From Mycobacterium kubicae (GTDB lineage: Bacteria > Actinomycetota > Actinomycetes > Mycobacteriales > Mycobacteriaceae): a stretch of 64,000 nucleotides of DNA. A program made the translations under genes and the position numbers. The stretch's first letter is position 1, and each line of letters opens with the position of its first letter. Below the pieces are notes generated by a model. It was not told where the DNA came from, did not search any database, and saw only the letters and a program-made list of their open reading frames with translations. Positions 28,881 through 37,551 of this stretch are shown here, one piece after another. The stretch is from positions 62,001 to 126,000 of the forward strand of contig NZ_CP065047.1 of assembly GCF_015689175.1 (NCBI RefSeq), read 5' to 3'.

Positions 28881-31800
28881 ATGGCGGTTGTCGATGACCT
28901 GCCGCACCCGGGGATGGATTCAGCCCCGCCGAGTGAAGACTTCGGCCGTCAGCCGCCGCAGGACCTCGCCGCAGAGCAGTCGGTGCTGGGCGGGATGCTG
29001 CTGAGCAAGGACGCGATCGCTGACGTGCTGGAGCGGTTGCGCCCCGGTGACTTCTATCGCCCGGCTCACCAGAACGTGTACGACGCGATCTTGGATTTGT
29101 ACGGGCGCGGGGAACCGGCGGATGCGGTGACCGTGGCCGCCGAACTGGATCGCCGTGGGCTGCTGCGCCGAATCGGCGGTGCGCCGTATCTGCACACGTT
29201 GATTTCCACGGTGCCAACGGCTGCCAATGCCGGCTACTACGCCGGCATCGTCGCCGAGAAGGCGCTGCTGCGTCGTCTGGTGGAGGCCGGCACCCGGGTG
29301 GTGCAATACGGTTACGCCGGGGCCGACGGTGCCGACGTTGCTGAGATCGTCGACCGCGCCCAGGCCGAGATATACGATGTCGCCGATCGGCGGACGTCGG
29401 AAGACTTTGTGCCGCTTGAGGATCTACTGCAGCCCACGATGGACGAGATCGACGCCATCGCGTCGAACGGCGGGATCTCGCGTGGGGTTCCGACGGGTTT
29501 CACCGAGTTGGACGAGGTCACCAACGGGCTGCACCCGGGGCAGATGGTCATCGTCGCGGCCCGGCCGGGTGTGGGGAAGGCGCTCGCGTTGGACACGCCG
29601 CTGCCCACGCCGACCGGCTGGACGACGATGGGCGACGTGGCCGTCGGCGATGAACTGCTGGACGCCGACGGCGCACCAACCCGGGTCCTCGCGACAACTG
29701 ACGTCATGCTGGGCCGCCCGTGCTACGAGATCGAGTTCTCCGACGGCACCAGCATCGTCGCCGACGCCCAGCATCTATGGCCTACCGGATACGGCATCCG
29801 GACGTCGGCTCAGTTGCGCAGCGGCCTGGATACCATCGCCCCGGCCGGATCCGTCGGCCGTCATGTCGCAGTCATGGCGCCAGCGCTGCAGATTGTTTCA
29901 GCACGTCGTGTGCCCAGTGTCGCGGTGCGTTGCATTGAAGTCGATAACGCCGCTCATCTGTACTTGGCCGGCCCTGGAATGATCCCCACCCACAACTCCA
30001 CGCTCGGCTTGGATTTCATGCGGTCATGCTCGATCAAGCACCGCATGGCCAGCGTCATCTTTTCGTTGGAGATGAGTAAGTCCGAGATTGTGATGCGGCT
30101 GCTGTCGGCGGAAGCGAAAATCAAACTCGGCGATATGCGTTCGGGCCGGATGACTGATGACGACTGGACGCGGCTGGCGCGGCGGATGAGCGAAATCAGC
30201 GAGGCGCCGCTGTATATCGACGACTCACCGAACCTGACCATGATGGAGATCCGCGCCAAAGCGCGTCGGCTGCGGCAGAAGGCCAACCTTAAACTAGTCG
30301 TCGTCGACTATCTGCAGTTGATGACCTCAGGCAAGAAGGTCGAGTCGCGACAGATCGAAGTCTCTGAGTTCTCCAGGCATCTCAAACTTTTGGCCAAAGA
30401 GCTCGAGGTACCGGTGGTGGCAATCAGCCAGCTGAACCGTGGCCCCGAGCAGCGGACCGACAAGAAGCCCATGTTATCCGACCTTCGCGAGTCCGGCTGC
30501 CTGACCGCCGCCACCCGAATCCTGCGCGCCGACAACGGGACCGAAGTCACCTTTGGTGAGCTAATGCGCACCGGTGAGCGTCCGCTGGTCTGGTCACTGG
30601 ACGACCAGCTGCGCATGGTCGCGCGGCCGATGACGAACGTCTTCCCGAGCGGGCACAAGGAGGTGTTCCGGCTCCGCCTGGCCTCCGGGCGCGAGGTCGA
30701 GGCGACGGGCAACCACCCTTTCATGAAGCTCGAAGGGTGGACTGCCTTGGAACAGCTCAACATCGGCGACCGAATCGCGGCGCCTCGTCGGGTACCCGCA
30801 CCGGTGGACACGCAGCGCATGGATGACGCTGAGGTCATCCTGCTCGCGCACATGATCGGCGATGGATCGTGCGTGAAGCGTCAGCCGATCCGCTACGCGT
30901 CGGTGGACGAGGCCAACCTCGTCGCGGTCACGGTGTCCGCCGCGCACTTCGGTGTGACCGCCGTTCGGGACGAGTACCCCGCCGCACGGGTGACAACGCT
31001 ACGGTTGCCGGCGCCGGAGCGCTTGACACACGGCCGACGCAACCCGATTGCTACGTGGCTGGATGACCTTGGCCTGTTTGGCAAGCGCAGTTACGAGAAG
31101 TTCGTACCCGAAGCGGTGTTCCGCGCTCCCAACGATCAAGTGGCACTGTTCCTGCGGCACTTGTGGGCGACCGACGGATCTGTCCGCTGGGACGCGAAGG
31201 CGGGCCAGGGGCGAATCTATTACGCATCGACGAGCCGACGTCTCATCGACGACGTGGCGCAGTTGCTGCTGCGGGTCGGTGTCTTTGCACGGATCAAGCG
31301 GGCGCCCAAACTGGGGTACCGCGATTCATGGCACTTGCTCGTCTACGGTGCAGAGAACCAGGCCAGGTTCCTTCGCCACGTCGGTGTGCACGGCGTTAAA
31401 TCGGTGGCCGCGCAAGAGGTGCTGTCCCACATTGGCGGAATGGTTCGCAACCCGAACCAGGACACCGTGCCGGCCGGCGTGTGGCAACAGATCCGAAAGT
31501 TGCTGTCCGACAAGCAGTTAACGCACCGACAATTTGCCACCGCTATGGGTACGCAGTTCTGCGGGTCCACGATGTGGAAGCATGCGCCCAGCCGGTCAAG
31601 GTTGCACCGGGCGGCTGCCATCTTGGCAGACCGGGACATTCATGCATTCGCGACCAGCGATGTCTACTGGGACACGGTTGTCGAGATCACCAGCATAGGT
31701 GAACAGGATGTTTACGACGGAACCGTCGACGGCACACACAATTTCGTGGCCGACGGCATCAGTGTTCACAATAGTTTGGAACAAGATGCGGACATGGTCA

Positions 31801-31952
31801 TCCTGCTGAACCGGCCCGATGCGTTCGACCGCGACGATCCGCGTGGGGGCGAAGCAGATCTCATTCTGGCAAAACACCGCAACGGCCCGACCAAGACGGT
31901 GACTGTGGCACACCAGTTGCACTTGTCGCGATTCGCCAATATGGCGCGGTAG
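28881..31952 (+). CDS. dnaB: Replicative DNA helicase DnaB with two inteins
   Basis: A 1023-residue precursor. Removing both inteins leaves a 459-residue DnaB, the usual length: N-terminal DnaG-interacting domain (PQDLAAEQSVLGGMLLSKDA), linker, and RecA-like helicase. Walker A is split, RPGVGK before and STLGLD after intein 1; intein 2 follows SDLRESG and is followed by SLEQDADMVILLNR. GGAGGAGGTGAGG precedes ATG. Splicing of both is required for function because intein 1 interrupts the ATP site. Confidence 0.96.
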   Translation: MAVVDDLPHPGMDSAPPSEDFGRQPPQDLAAEQSVLGGMLLSKDAIADVLERLRPGDFYRPAHQNVYDAILDLYGRGEPADAVTVAAELDRRGLLRRIGGAPYLHTLISTVPTAANAGYYAGIVAEKALLRRLVEAGTRVVQYGYAGADGADVAEIVDRAQAEIYDVADRRTSEDFVPLEDLLQPTMDEIDAIASNGGISRGVPTGFTELDEVTNGLHPGQMVIVAARPGVGKALALDTPLPTPTGWTTMGDVAVGDELLDADGAPTRVLATTDVMLGRPCYEIEFSDGTSIVADAQHLWPTGYGIRTSAQLRSGLDTIAPAGSVGRHVAVMAPALQIVSARRVPSVAVRCIEVDNAAHLYLAGPGMIPTHNSTLGLDFMRSCSIKHRMASVIFSLEMSKSEIVMRLLSAEAKIKLGDMRSGRMTDDDWTRLARRMSEISEAPLYIDDSPNLTMMEIRAKARRLRQKANLKLVVVDYLQLMTSGKKVESRQIEVSEFSRHLKLLAKELEVPVVAISQLNRGPEQRTDKKPMLSDLRESGCLTAATRILRADNGTEVTFGELMRTGERPLVWSLDDQLRMVARPMTNVFPSGHKEVFRLRLASGREVEATGNHPFMKLEGWTALEQLNIGDRIAAPRRVPAPVDTQRMDDAEVILLAHMIGDGSCVKRQPIRYASVDEANLVAVTVSAAHFGVTAVRDEYPAARVTTLRLPAPERLTHGRRNPIATWLDDLGLFGKRSYEKFVPEAVFRAPNDQVALFLRHLWATDGSVRWDAKAGQGRIYYASTSRRLIDDVAQLLLRVGVFARIKRAPKLGYRDSWHLLVYGAENQARFLRHVGVHGVKSVAAQEVLSHIGGMVRNPNQDTVPAGVWQQIRKLLSDKQLTHRQFATAMGTQFCGSTMWKHAPSRSRLHRAAAILADRDIHAFATSDVYWDTVVEITSIGEQDVYDGTVDGTHNFVADGISVHNSLEQDADMVILLNRPDAFDRDDPRGGEADLILAKHRNGPTKTVTVAHQLHLSRFANMAR
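29580..29996 (+). other. DnaB intein 1: 139-residue class 3 (Ala1) mini-intein in the P-loop
   Basis: The insertion starts ALALDTPLPTPTGW directly after GK of Walker A and ends PTHN before Ser+1. The first residue is Ala, so canonical N-S acyl shift at residue 1 is impossible. The class 3 signature is present: Trp in HLWPT (block B), Cys in VRCIEV (block F) and Thr in PTHN (block G). No homing-endonuclease domain. M. leprae DnaB is known to carry an intein at this site; class assignment here is from the visible residues. Confidence 0.88.
30498..31772 (+). other. DnaB intein 2: 425-residue LAGLIDADG intein
   Basis: Starts with Cys (CLTAATRILRADN) and ends GISVHN before Ser+1, a class 1 intein. 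Block B is GNHPFMKL, and block F TVDGTHNFVADG. The two LAGLIDADG-like motifs are LLAHMIGDGS and FLRHLWATDGSV, each retaining an acidic residue. The insertion point and sequence match the M. tuberculosis DnaB intein, but here the endonuclease region looks better preserved than my memory of the M. tuberculosis one. Confidence 0.92.
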
Positions 31953-32289
31953 CAGCCTTTGTCGTTGTAGCTTCTCATGTTTGACTGCAACTTTTCTGGT
32001 TCGACTGCAGCGATCCGCTGAAGCGACGGTTCGGGTTGGAGCAAGGACGCGTTGTTCGAGTTCTCCATGGAGTGAACAGTTGCCACAAGCGATCTGCTCG
32101 CTCAGGCGGCTCCGTGGTGGACGTTTTCGCTAGTATCGCGGTCATAAGCGTTACTCGGTGACGTATTGGTCGTCGACTGAAGAGTGGCACGTCATCTACG
32201 AGTCCCGCTTGGAGCTGGCACTGCTGCTGTATGCCAATTTCGATGATGACGTGGGTGGAGTCCTCGCCCAGCCATTGTTGACGACGGTC
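31953..32289. other. Non-coding gap at the core/accessory junction
   Basis: No gene, RNA or convincing terminator seen. It marks the end of synteny with M. tuberculosis after dnaB; the IS21 remnant starts at its right side. Confidence 0.6.
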
Positions 32290-32900
32290 GAAAACTAGGC
32301 CGGGAGCGGCGGTGAAAACTAGGCCACGTGGTCGTGGCGTGTTGTCGGGCTCTGTCGAAGGGCAGGGTATCGGTGCCGGTGTCCTCGAGGCGGTAGCCGG
32401 AGCCTTTGAGGGTCAGGACGTCGGCGTGGTGGACGATGCAGTCGATCGTGGCCGCGCCTACCACTCGACCTCCGAAGACGTCACCCCAGCTGGCATAGGG
32501 CAGGTTGGAGGTCAAGATGAGCGAGGCTTGCTCGTAGCGGCTGGCGACCAGTTGGAAAAACAGATTCGCGGCGTCCTGTCCGAAGGGGATGTAGCCGACC
32601 TGGTGGACGACGAGCAGTCCGATGCGGCGCAGCTTGGCTAGCTCGGCCTGTAGTCGCCCGGCGTTGTGGGCGGCCTTGAGCCGGGCGACCCAGTCCACCG
32701 CGGTGGCGAACGCGATTCGGGCCCGGGCTGTGCGGCCTTTGCGCCAACCCGATCGCGAGGTGGGTGTTGCCATTGCCGGGCGGGCCGAGCAGCACCACGT
32801 TGCGCGCCTTGGCCAGGAACGCCCCGTATCCAGATGAGCGACCATGTCCCGTTGAGTGCGAGTTGATGATCGAACTTGAAGTCTCTCAACGATTGGCGCG
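32290..32900 (-). mobile_element. Decayed IS21-family element: istB pseudogene and one end
   Basis: IstB helper-ATPase sequence is spread over three minus-strand frames. DFKFDHQLALN lies near 32890, a Walker A region reads GPPGNGNTH (Lys replaced by Asn) near 32790, and QDAANLFFQLVASRYEQASLILTSNLPYASWGDVFGG through IVHHADVLTLKGSGYRL lie at 32400-32600. At the other side GAAAACTAGGCC occurs at 32290-32301 and 32314-32325, the repeated subterminal boxes typical of IS21 ends. istA is absent. It cannot be active. Confidence 0.8.
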
Positions 32901-32954
32901 TCGGGAACCCGGCCGAGCGGATTACCCCTCCAACGCGGTCATGTATTTGCCGGT

Positions 32955-34028
32955 TCAACGGATGGTGCCACGACCCGGTATGAGCGGCAGGTCGAGTGCG
33001 GTGACCCAGCCTGGGGGTAGGTCGTTGACGGCGGCGACGGCGTTGAGTGCGCGGAGACCTGTCGACAGGCATCCGGCTGCGGCGGCGTCGCGTCCGGAGC
33101 CGTCGGTGAACCGGAACGCTGTTTCTTGCGAGATGCTGGGCGTGCCTTCGATGTCGACGCGGTAGACATCGTTCTGGTTTCCTGAGGGCCAATCGGGTGC
33201 GGCGTCTTCACCGATGCGGTTGACGTGTTCGAGTTGGATGCGGGTCTGGCCTTGGTAGATTCCGTTGATGGTGAAGCGGACGGCCGCAACCTTGCCGGCG
33301 TCGATGACGCCTTTGACAGTCTTGCGCTCGGTGGGTGTCGTCCATTTCTCCCACGTGGTGGTGATCTCGTCGAGTTCGATACCGGCGGCGGCGGCGATCA
33401 TGGGCACGGTGGCGCCCCAAGCCATGATGAGAATGTCGGGGTTTTCCAGGAGCGGGCTGAATTCGGGCTCGCGCCCGATGCCCATCTCGAACTCGTAATC
33501 CCCTTCGTAGTTGGTGTAGTCGAGCAGTTCGGAGGCGCGAACCAGCTTGACTTCCGAGCACAGGCCCATCAGCGTCATGGGGAATAGGTCGTTGGCGAAG
33601 CCGGGGTCGATGCCGGTGGTGAAGCAGGCAGCACCGCCTTCTTCGCACGCGGTTTCGATGGGTTCGATCCAGGTGGGCGGGTTCAGTGTCATGGCCGGCC
33701 ACACCCACGGCGTCATGGCCGTGGAGCAGACGTCGATACCGGCGTGCAGGAAGCGACTGATGAGTGCGATGTTGTCGTCGGCGTGTGCGGCGGTGGGCCC
33801 GTAGTGCACGAGTGCGTCGGGTTCTAGCGCGATGAGTGTGTCGACGTCGTCGGTGGCGATGATGCCGGTCGGTTGATCCAATCCGCAGATCGTGGCGGCG
33901 TCTTGGCCGACCTTCGCCGGGCTGCTGACCCCGACGCCCACGACGTCGAATTCGGGGTGTTTGAGGGCTTCGGTGAGCACCATGCGCCCGACGAAGCCGG
34001 TGCCCCACAAGACGATTCGTTTTGCCAT
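32955..34028 (-). CDS. DapB-N-like NAD(P)-dependent dehydrogenase (dihydrodipicolinate-reductase-like)
   Basis: A 357-residue protein with the Rossmann motif IVLWGTGFVGRMV at the N-terminus and DALVHYGPTAAHADDN in the position of the DapB dinucleotide site. The C-terminal part (ASNDV-type DapB tail) is replaced by a longer domain. Relatives include 2,4-diaminopentanoate dehydrogenase-type enzymes; the substrate here is not known. ATG at 34028 has CAGGAGAAG upstream. Follows the unknown gene from 35301 in an apparent two-gene operon from operator A. A fragment of a second copy lies at 53.6-53.84 kb. Confidence 0.85.
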   Translation of the reverse strand: MAKRIVLWGTGFVGRMVLTEALKHPEFDVVGVGVSSPAKVGQDAATICGLDQPTGIIATDDVDTLIALEPDALVHYGPTAAHADDNIALISRFLHAGIDVCSTAMTPWVWPAMTLNPPTWIEPIETACEEGGAACFTTGIDPGFANDLFPMTLMGLCSEVKLVRASELLDYTNYEGDYEFEMGIGREPEFSPLLENPDILIMAWGATVPMIAAAAGIELDEITTTWEKWTTPTERKTVKGVIDAGKVAAVRFTINGIYQGQTRIQLEHVNRIGEDAAPDWPSGNQNDVYRVDIEGTPSISQETAFRFTDGSGRDAAAAGCLSTGLRALNAVAAVNDLPPGWVTALDLPLIPGRGTIR

Positions 34029-34050
34029 GCGGCTTCTCCTGGGCGTGAGT

Positions 34051-35301
34051 TCAGTGGTTGATCGGGGTGATGGGCAGCGGGATGCCGCGGTCTTGGAAGG
34101 CGAAGCTGGCACCGTTGGTGTAGGAGGTGATGGCGACCTCTTTGCGGGTTTTGGCCGGCTGGTCGGCGCGGCGGACGTCGACGATCAGGGTGCCGTCGGT
34201 GTCGGTGGTGACGTCGAGGTCATGGAAATGCGCATCCACTCCCACGGCCATGGCTTCGATGGCGTCGAGGTGGTCGGGGTCGATCAGCGTAAGCCAGCTG
34301 TGGTCGCTGTGGGCGGGAGCGTCGGGGGCGATGACGATCCGCACACCGGACGAATCGAGTAGGGGCGCAACGGTGACCCCGGTGTACTGCACCGGGTTCA
34401 GGCACGGATGGACCTGAAGAACGTGTGCGAGCGCCTGGGCGCCATCGCCCAGGCCGAGCGCCCGCTTGATCCGCAACGAGGAAAACCCCGCGATACCCAC
34501 GAACTGCTTGCGATACATGTCCTCGGCGGCGGCGTGCCCGTAGTGGCGCTGGCAGGCCAGGTAGTAGCTGATCGCCAATAAATGGTGCTGCAAAGCCAGT
34601 TCCTCGGCGATACGCACCATCGCCGAGCGGGACCACACGTTGTTAGGCAGATCAGCCAGCAAGGGGCCGCTGTAGTCACTCATGCCCTCGTCATGGGAGT
34701 CGATGTCAGTCAAGGCGACATGCGCCGCTTTGGTTCTGAAGATCGGTTCGGTCTCGGCGGGCAGCGGCAGGGGTTCGCGGTCGGGTTCAACGGTGACCGA
34801 CCACGCGCAGTGCGGTGTCCGATCGGCAGGCACGCGGGGTGGGCGGTGAATGGGGCGGAAGCGGGCGCGGGGGTTGGTGGCCACTGCGGTGGCATCGAAC
34901 GTCGGATCCTCGATGTCATGGCACATCAGCTTCACGGCCTGCTCACCCATCGGTTCAAGGTCCAGCAGGGCACCGCACGAGGCCAATTGGAACACCCCGT
35001 GATAGGGGTCTTCCAGTTCGAACCGGAAGTCCAAAAGCTGTGCGGGGGCTCCGATGTCGAGCTGGATGATCTTGAAGATGTCCTCCACGGTGTCGGTGGT
35101 CACCCCCAGCGCTTCGCGCATACGGCGGGTGTAGACCGGGCTCGCTCCCATCCATTCCTCGATCGCGATGGTCCTCATGCCTTCGAACCCCGCCTTAGAA
35201 ATGACCGGTGTCATACCTGCTCGGTCGACGGACTGCCCAGTCAGGAGCAGTTCCAGCAGCAGTGCGGACAGCTCGTCGCGGGACGATTCGGTGTAGGTCA
35301 T
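34051..35301 (-). CDS. Conserved protein of unknown function
   Basis: A 416-residue soluble protein not assigned with confidence. It is acidic and has conserved-looking patches: FKIIQLDIGAPAQLLDFRFELEDPYHGVFQLASC, PMGEQAVKLMCHDIEDPTFD and HYGHAAAEDMYRKQFVGIAGFSSLRIKRAL. Several His/Cys/Asp residues in the first half (CGALLDLEPMGEQ, CHDIED) could bind metal. No signal peptide or membrane helix. It is the first gene of the minus-strand unit read from operator A and lies 22 bp before the DapB-like gene, implying joint function. Confidence 0.75.
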   Translation of the reverse strand: MTYTESSRDELSALLLELLLTGQSVDRAGMTPVISKAGFEGMRTIAIEEWMGASPVYTRRMREALGVTTDTVEDIFKIIQLDIGAPAQLLDFRFELEDPYHGVFQLASCGALLDLEPMGEQAVKLMCHDIEDPTFDATAVATNPRARFRPIHRPPRVPADRTPHCAWSVTVEPDREPLPLPAETEPIFRTKAAHVALTDIDSHDEGMSDYSGPLLADLPNNVWSRSAMVRIAEELALQHHLLAISYYLACQRHYGHAAAEDMYRKQFVGIAGFSSLRIKRALGLGDGAQALAHVLQVHPCLNPVQYTGVTVAPLLDSSGVRIVIAPDAPAHSDHSWLTLIDPDHLDAIEAMAVGVDAHFHDLDVTTDTDGTLIVDVRRADQPAKTRKEVAITSYTNGASFAFQDRGIPLPITPINH

Positions 35302-35801
35302 GAATGCTCTCCAGGAGATGGGGTGCTGCCCGACGAGTCAGCGATACAGAACACAGTGGTCGTCCCACCACACTGGTGTGATGCGGCGGAATTGTTCCGC
35401 GTGATGGTCGCGTCAGTGAGCAGCCAGTCCGAGTCGGTGAGATCGGTGCTCGGCGCGGACTGACGAGCAGTCACACTGCTCATCGCCACCCCCGTCAATG
35501 ACCGGCCTCACACGCGCCCGGATCCGTACAACTAACTCTTTCGTTTCTAGCATCTTGATGTTAAAAATGAAAGAATCGAATACCGCGGGCGAAAGGTGCT
35601 CCATGGCGTCACCGTCTCAGCGCTCGGACCTCCTGGGAGGTCACACGGCCGGGGTTGTTGCGCGACACCAGTGGTGGCTGTGGGCGCGCAGTGGGTCGGT
35701 GAGGGGACGACCCACTGCGCGCCGATGCCCGCCGAGATGGAGACGCCGCTGATGGTCGCTGCGAACGCCCAGGTGTCTGAGCCCAAACGAAAGAGAAACT
35801 G
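35302..35801. other. Divergent promoter region with two strong hairpins
   Basis: A 500-bp gap between divergent genes. It holds operator A (35538-35573) and two perfect inverted repeats downstream of it on the plus side: GACCTCC/GGAGGTC (35627-35642, two-base loop) and GCGCGCAGTGGGTC/GACCCACTGCGCGC (35684-35697 and 35709-35722, 11-base spacer). Short open frames here have no recognisable product. Confidence 0.7.
35538..35573. promoter_or_regulatory. Shared cluster operator, site A
   Basis: Palindrome with 15 of 18 arm positions paired, centred at 35555.5: CTTTCGTTTCTAGCATCT then TGATGTTAAAAATGAAAG. It matches sites B and C in the pattern TTT-C/T-TA-N-CAT, three bases, ATG-N-TA-N-AAA. Each half includes TA-N-CAT, a possible -10 hexamer on either strand. 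Confidence 0.7.
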
Positions 35802-36233
35802 ATGTCCGACCACGATATTCATGCTTTGGTTCAGCGGTGGATCAGCCCGGCCCCCGACGGCAAAGCGGTGTTCAACATCCATCCCGACGCCGCCGAGATG
35901 CTGACCGAGGACGCCGTGTGGCAGATGCCGCCGAGCAACCCGTTGGGGGCTGTGCGCGGCCGCGACGCCATCATGAAGATCCAGACACTGGCGAAGTCGG
36001 TGTATCAGTGGGACACCATCAAGCTGCGCCCGATCCGGGTAATTGTCGAGGGCGACCAGGCGGTCGCGTTCTATGAGATCACCTGCCGGCAGGTGATCGA
36101 CGACGAGCCCTACGCCTGCCAATACGCCCACTTCCTGACTTTCCGCGACGGCAAAATCTGCGAAATCGTCGACCTGTTTGACAGTTTGAGCTGGTTTCGT
36201 CAGTCCGGACACAAGCTCGAGTCGGTCTCGTGA
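35802..36233 (+). CDS. SnoaL/NTF2-like protein (ketosteroid-isomerase fold)
   Basis: A 143-residue SnoaL-like cone fold: DIHALVQRWIS helix, TEDAVWQMPPSNPLGAVRGRDAI, then FYEITCRQVIDDEPYACQYAHFLTFRDGKICEIVDLFDS, the usual last strands. Members bind and isomerise or hydrolyse cyclic substrates including steroids; the acid/base pair was not assigned here. It is followed by the P450 gene with a four-base overlap (GTGA), so the pair is translationally coupled. Confidence 0.85.
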   Translation: MSDHDIHALVQRWISPAPDGKAVFNIHPDAAEMLTEDAVWQMPPSNPLGAVRGRDAIMKIQTLAKSVYQWDTIKLRPIRVIVEGDQAVAFYEITCRQVIDDEPYACQYAHFLTFRDGKICEIVDLFDSLSWFRQSGHKLESVS

Positions 36234-37549
36234 GCGGGCTACCACCGCTGATCGACCAGGCTGACCTGCATGCCGTGTGGGACGACGATGCCCTGGCGGT
36301 GTTGCGGCGGGTACGCGACGAGGCCGGCGAGGCGGGACGGATGCTGGTGCACGGGATGGACATCGTGGTGCTTTCCGGCGCTGAGGCCCAAGACGCGTTC
36401 TTCGCCGCCTCCGATGAGGTGATCTCGGAGTCACCGGCAGCGGTGGCGATGAAGCCCATCCTCGGAACGGGTGTGTCCTACGATGCGGATTCGCCTGAGG
36501 AACGCCACAAGCACATGCGGCCACCGTTCACCCGCACCAAGTATCTGCGCACCTACCCGGTGACCGTGGAAGCCGAAATCCGCGATGCTATCGCCCGTTT
36601 GGGCGATACGGGCAGCATCGACGTCGTCGACTTCTTCACCGAACTGATGCTCTATGTGGCCAGTGCGGTGTTGGTCAGCCCGCGCTTCCGCGCAGAACTC
36701 GACCGCGAGTTTGTCGACTGCTACCGCGACATCGACCGCTCCAACACGTTGGTGGCATACCGCGATCCCTACCTGCCGATCCAACGCTTCCTCCGCCGCG
36801 ACGTCTCGCGCGCCCGCATCGTCGACATCATCAACGAAATCCTTGCCGCACGCGCCCGCAGCGGCCCCGCCGAACAGCCGGATCTGCTCGACTACATCGC
36901 CCACAAACATCGCAGTGACGAGGCCGGCACGGCCGCCGAGGTGGCCACCTCACTGGTCGTGTCGATGCTGTTCGCTGCCCACGACACCCAGTCGACATCG
37001 TTGGCGTGGGCGATGTCAGAGGCCGCCCGCCGCCCCGATTCCGTCGAGGTGATGCTCAAGGAACTCCATGCCGTGACCGGCGGCGCAGGCGAACTGAACT
37101 TCGACGCACTGCGCAGCATGGAACAGACCGAAGCCTTCCTCAAGGAAGCACTGCGGATACACCCGCCGATCCCGTTCCTGTTGCGCCGCACCGAAACCGA
37201 ATACACCTACAAAAAGTGGACGATCCCGGCCCAGCACTACATTGCGGTGGCCCCCGCCTTATCCCACCAGGACCCAGAGCTGTTTCCCGCACCCGAGGAA
37301 TTCGACACCGGCCGCTACAGTAAGGACCGCGCCGAAGACCGTCAGATGACCGCGTGGATCCCGTTCGGCGCGGGACGACACCGCTGCGTCGGCGCGCCGC
37401 TGGCTTTGCTGACCATGAAGATCATCCTTCCCCGCCTGCTGGAGACCTTCGACTGGTATACCAATGACCCGCTGCCCGCCAACGACTTCACCACGATGAT
37501 CTCCCCGCCCCGCGAACCCGCTCTCCTGCGTTACGTCAAGCGCCGCTAA
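36230..37549 (+). CDS. Cytochrome P450, CYP51-like
   Basis: A 439-residue soluble P450. The I-helix reads FAAHDTQS, a CYP51-type HxT variant, the EALRIHPP segment carries ExxR, and the heme loop is FGAGRHRCVGAP with Cys near 386. Stretches RVRDEAGEAGRMLVHGMDIVVLSG and DPYLPIQRFLRRD closely resemble bacterial CYP51 (sterol 14-alpha demethylase), so it is a paralogue probably acting on a sterol-like or terpenoid ring. GTG start overlaps the SnoaL stop. Downstream lies a dead SDR. Confidence 0.9.
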   Translation: MSGLPPLIDQADLHAVWDDDALAVLRRVRDEAGEAGRMLVHGMDIVVLSGAEAQDAFFAASDEVISESPAAVAMKPILGTGVSYDADSPEERHKHMRPPFTRTKYLRTYPVTVEAEIRDAIARLGDTGSIDVVDFFTELMLYVASAVLVSPRFRAELDREFVDCYRDIDRSNTLVAYRDPYLPIQRFLRRDVSRARIVDIINEILAARARSGPAEQPDLLDYIAHKHRSDEAGTAAEVATSLVVSMLFAAHDTQSTSLAWAMSEAARRPDSVEVMLKELHAVTGGAGELNFDALRSMEQTEAFLKEALRIHPPIPFLLRRTETEYTYKKWTIPAQHYIAVAPALSHQDPELFPAPEEFDTGRYSKDRAEDRQMTAWIPFGAGRHRCVGAPLALLTMKIILPRLLETFDWYTNDPLPANDFTTMISPPREPALLRYVKRR

Positions 37550-37551
37550 TA

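Noticed and set aside
35596..35802. 68-codon frame before the SnoaL gene
   Set aside because: Spans both hairpins, no ribosome site and no recognisable product.
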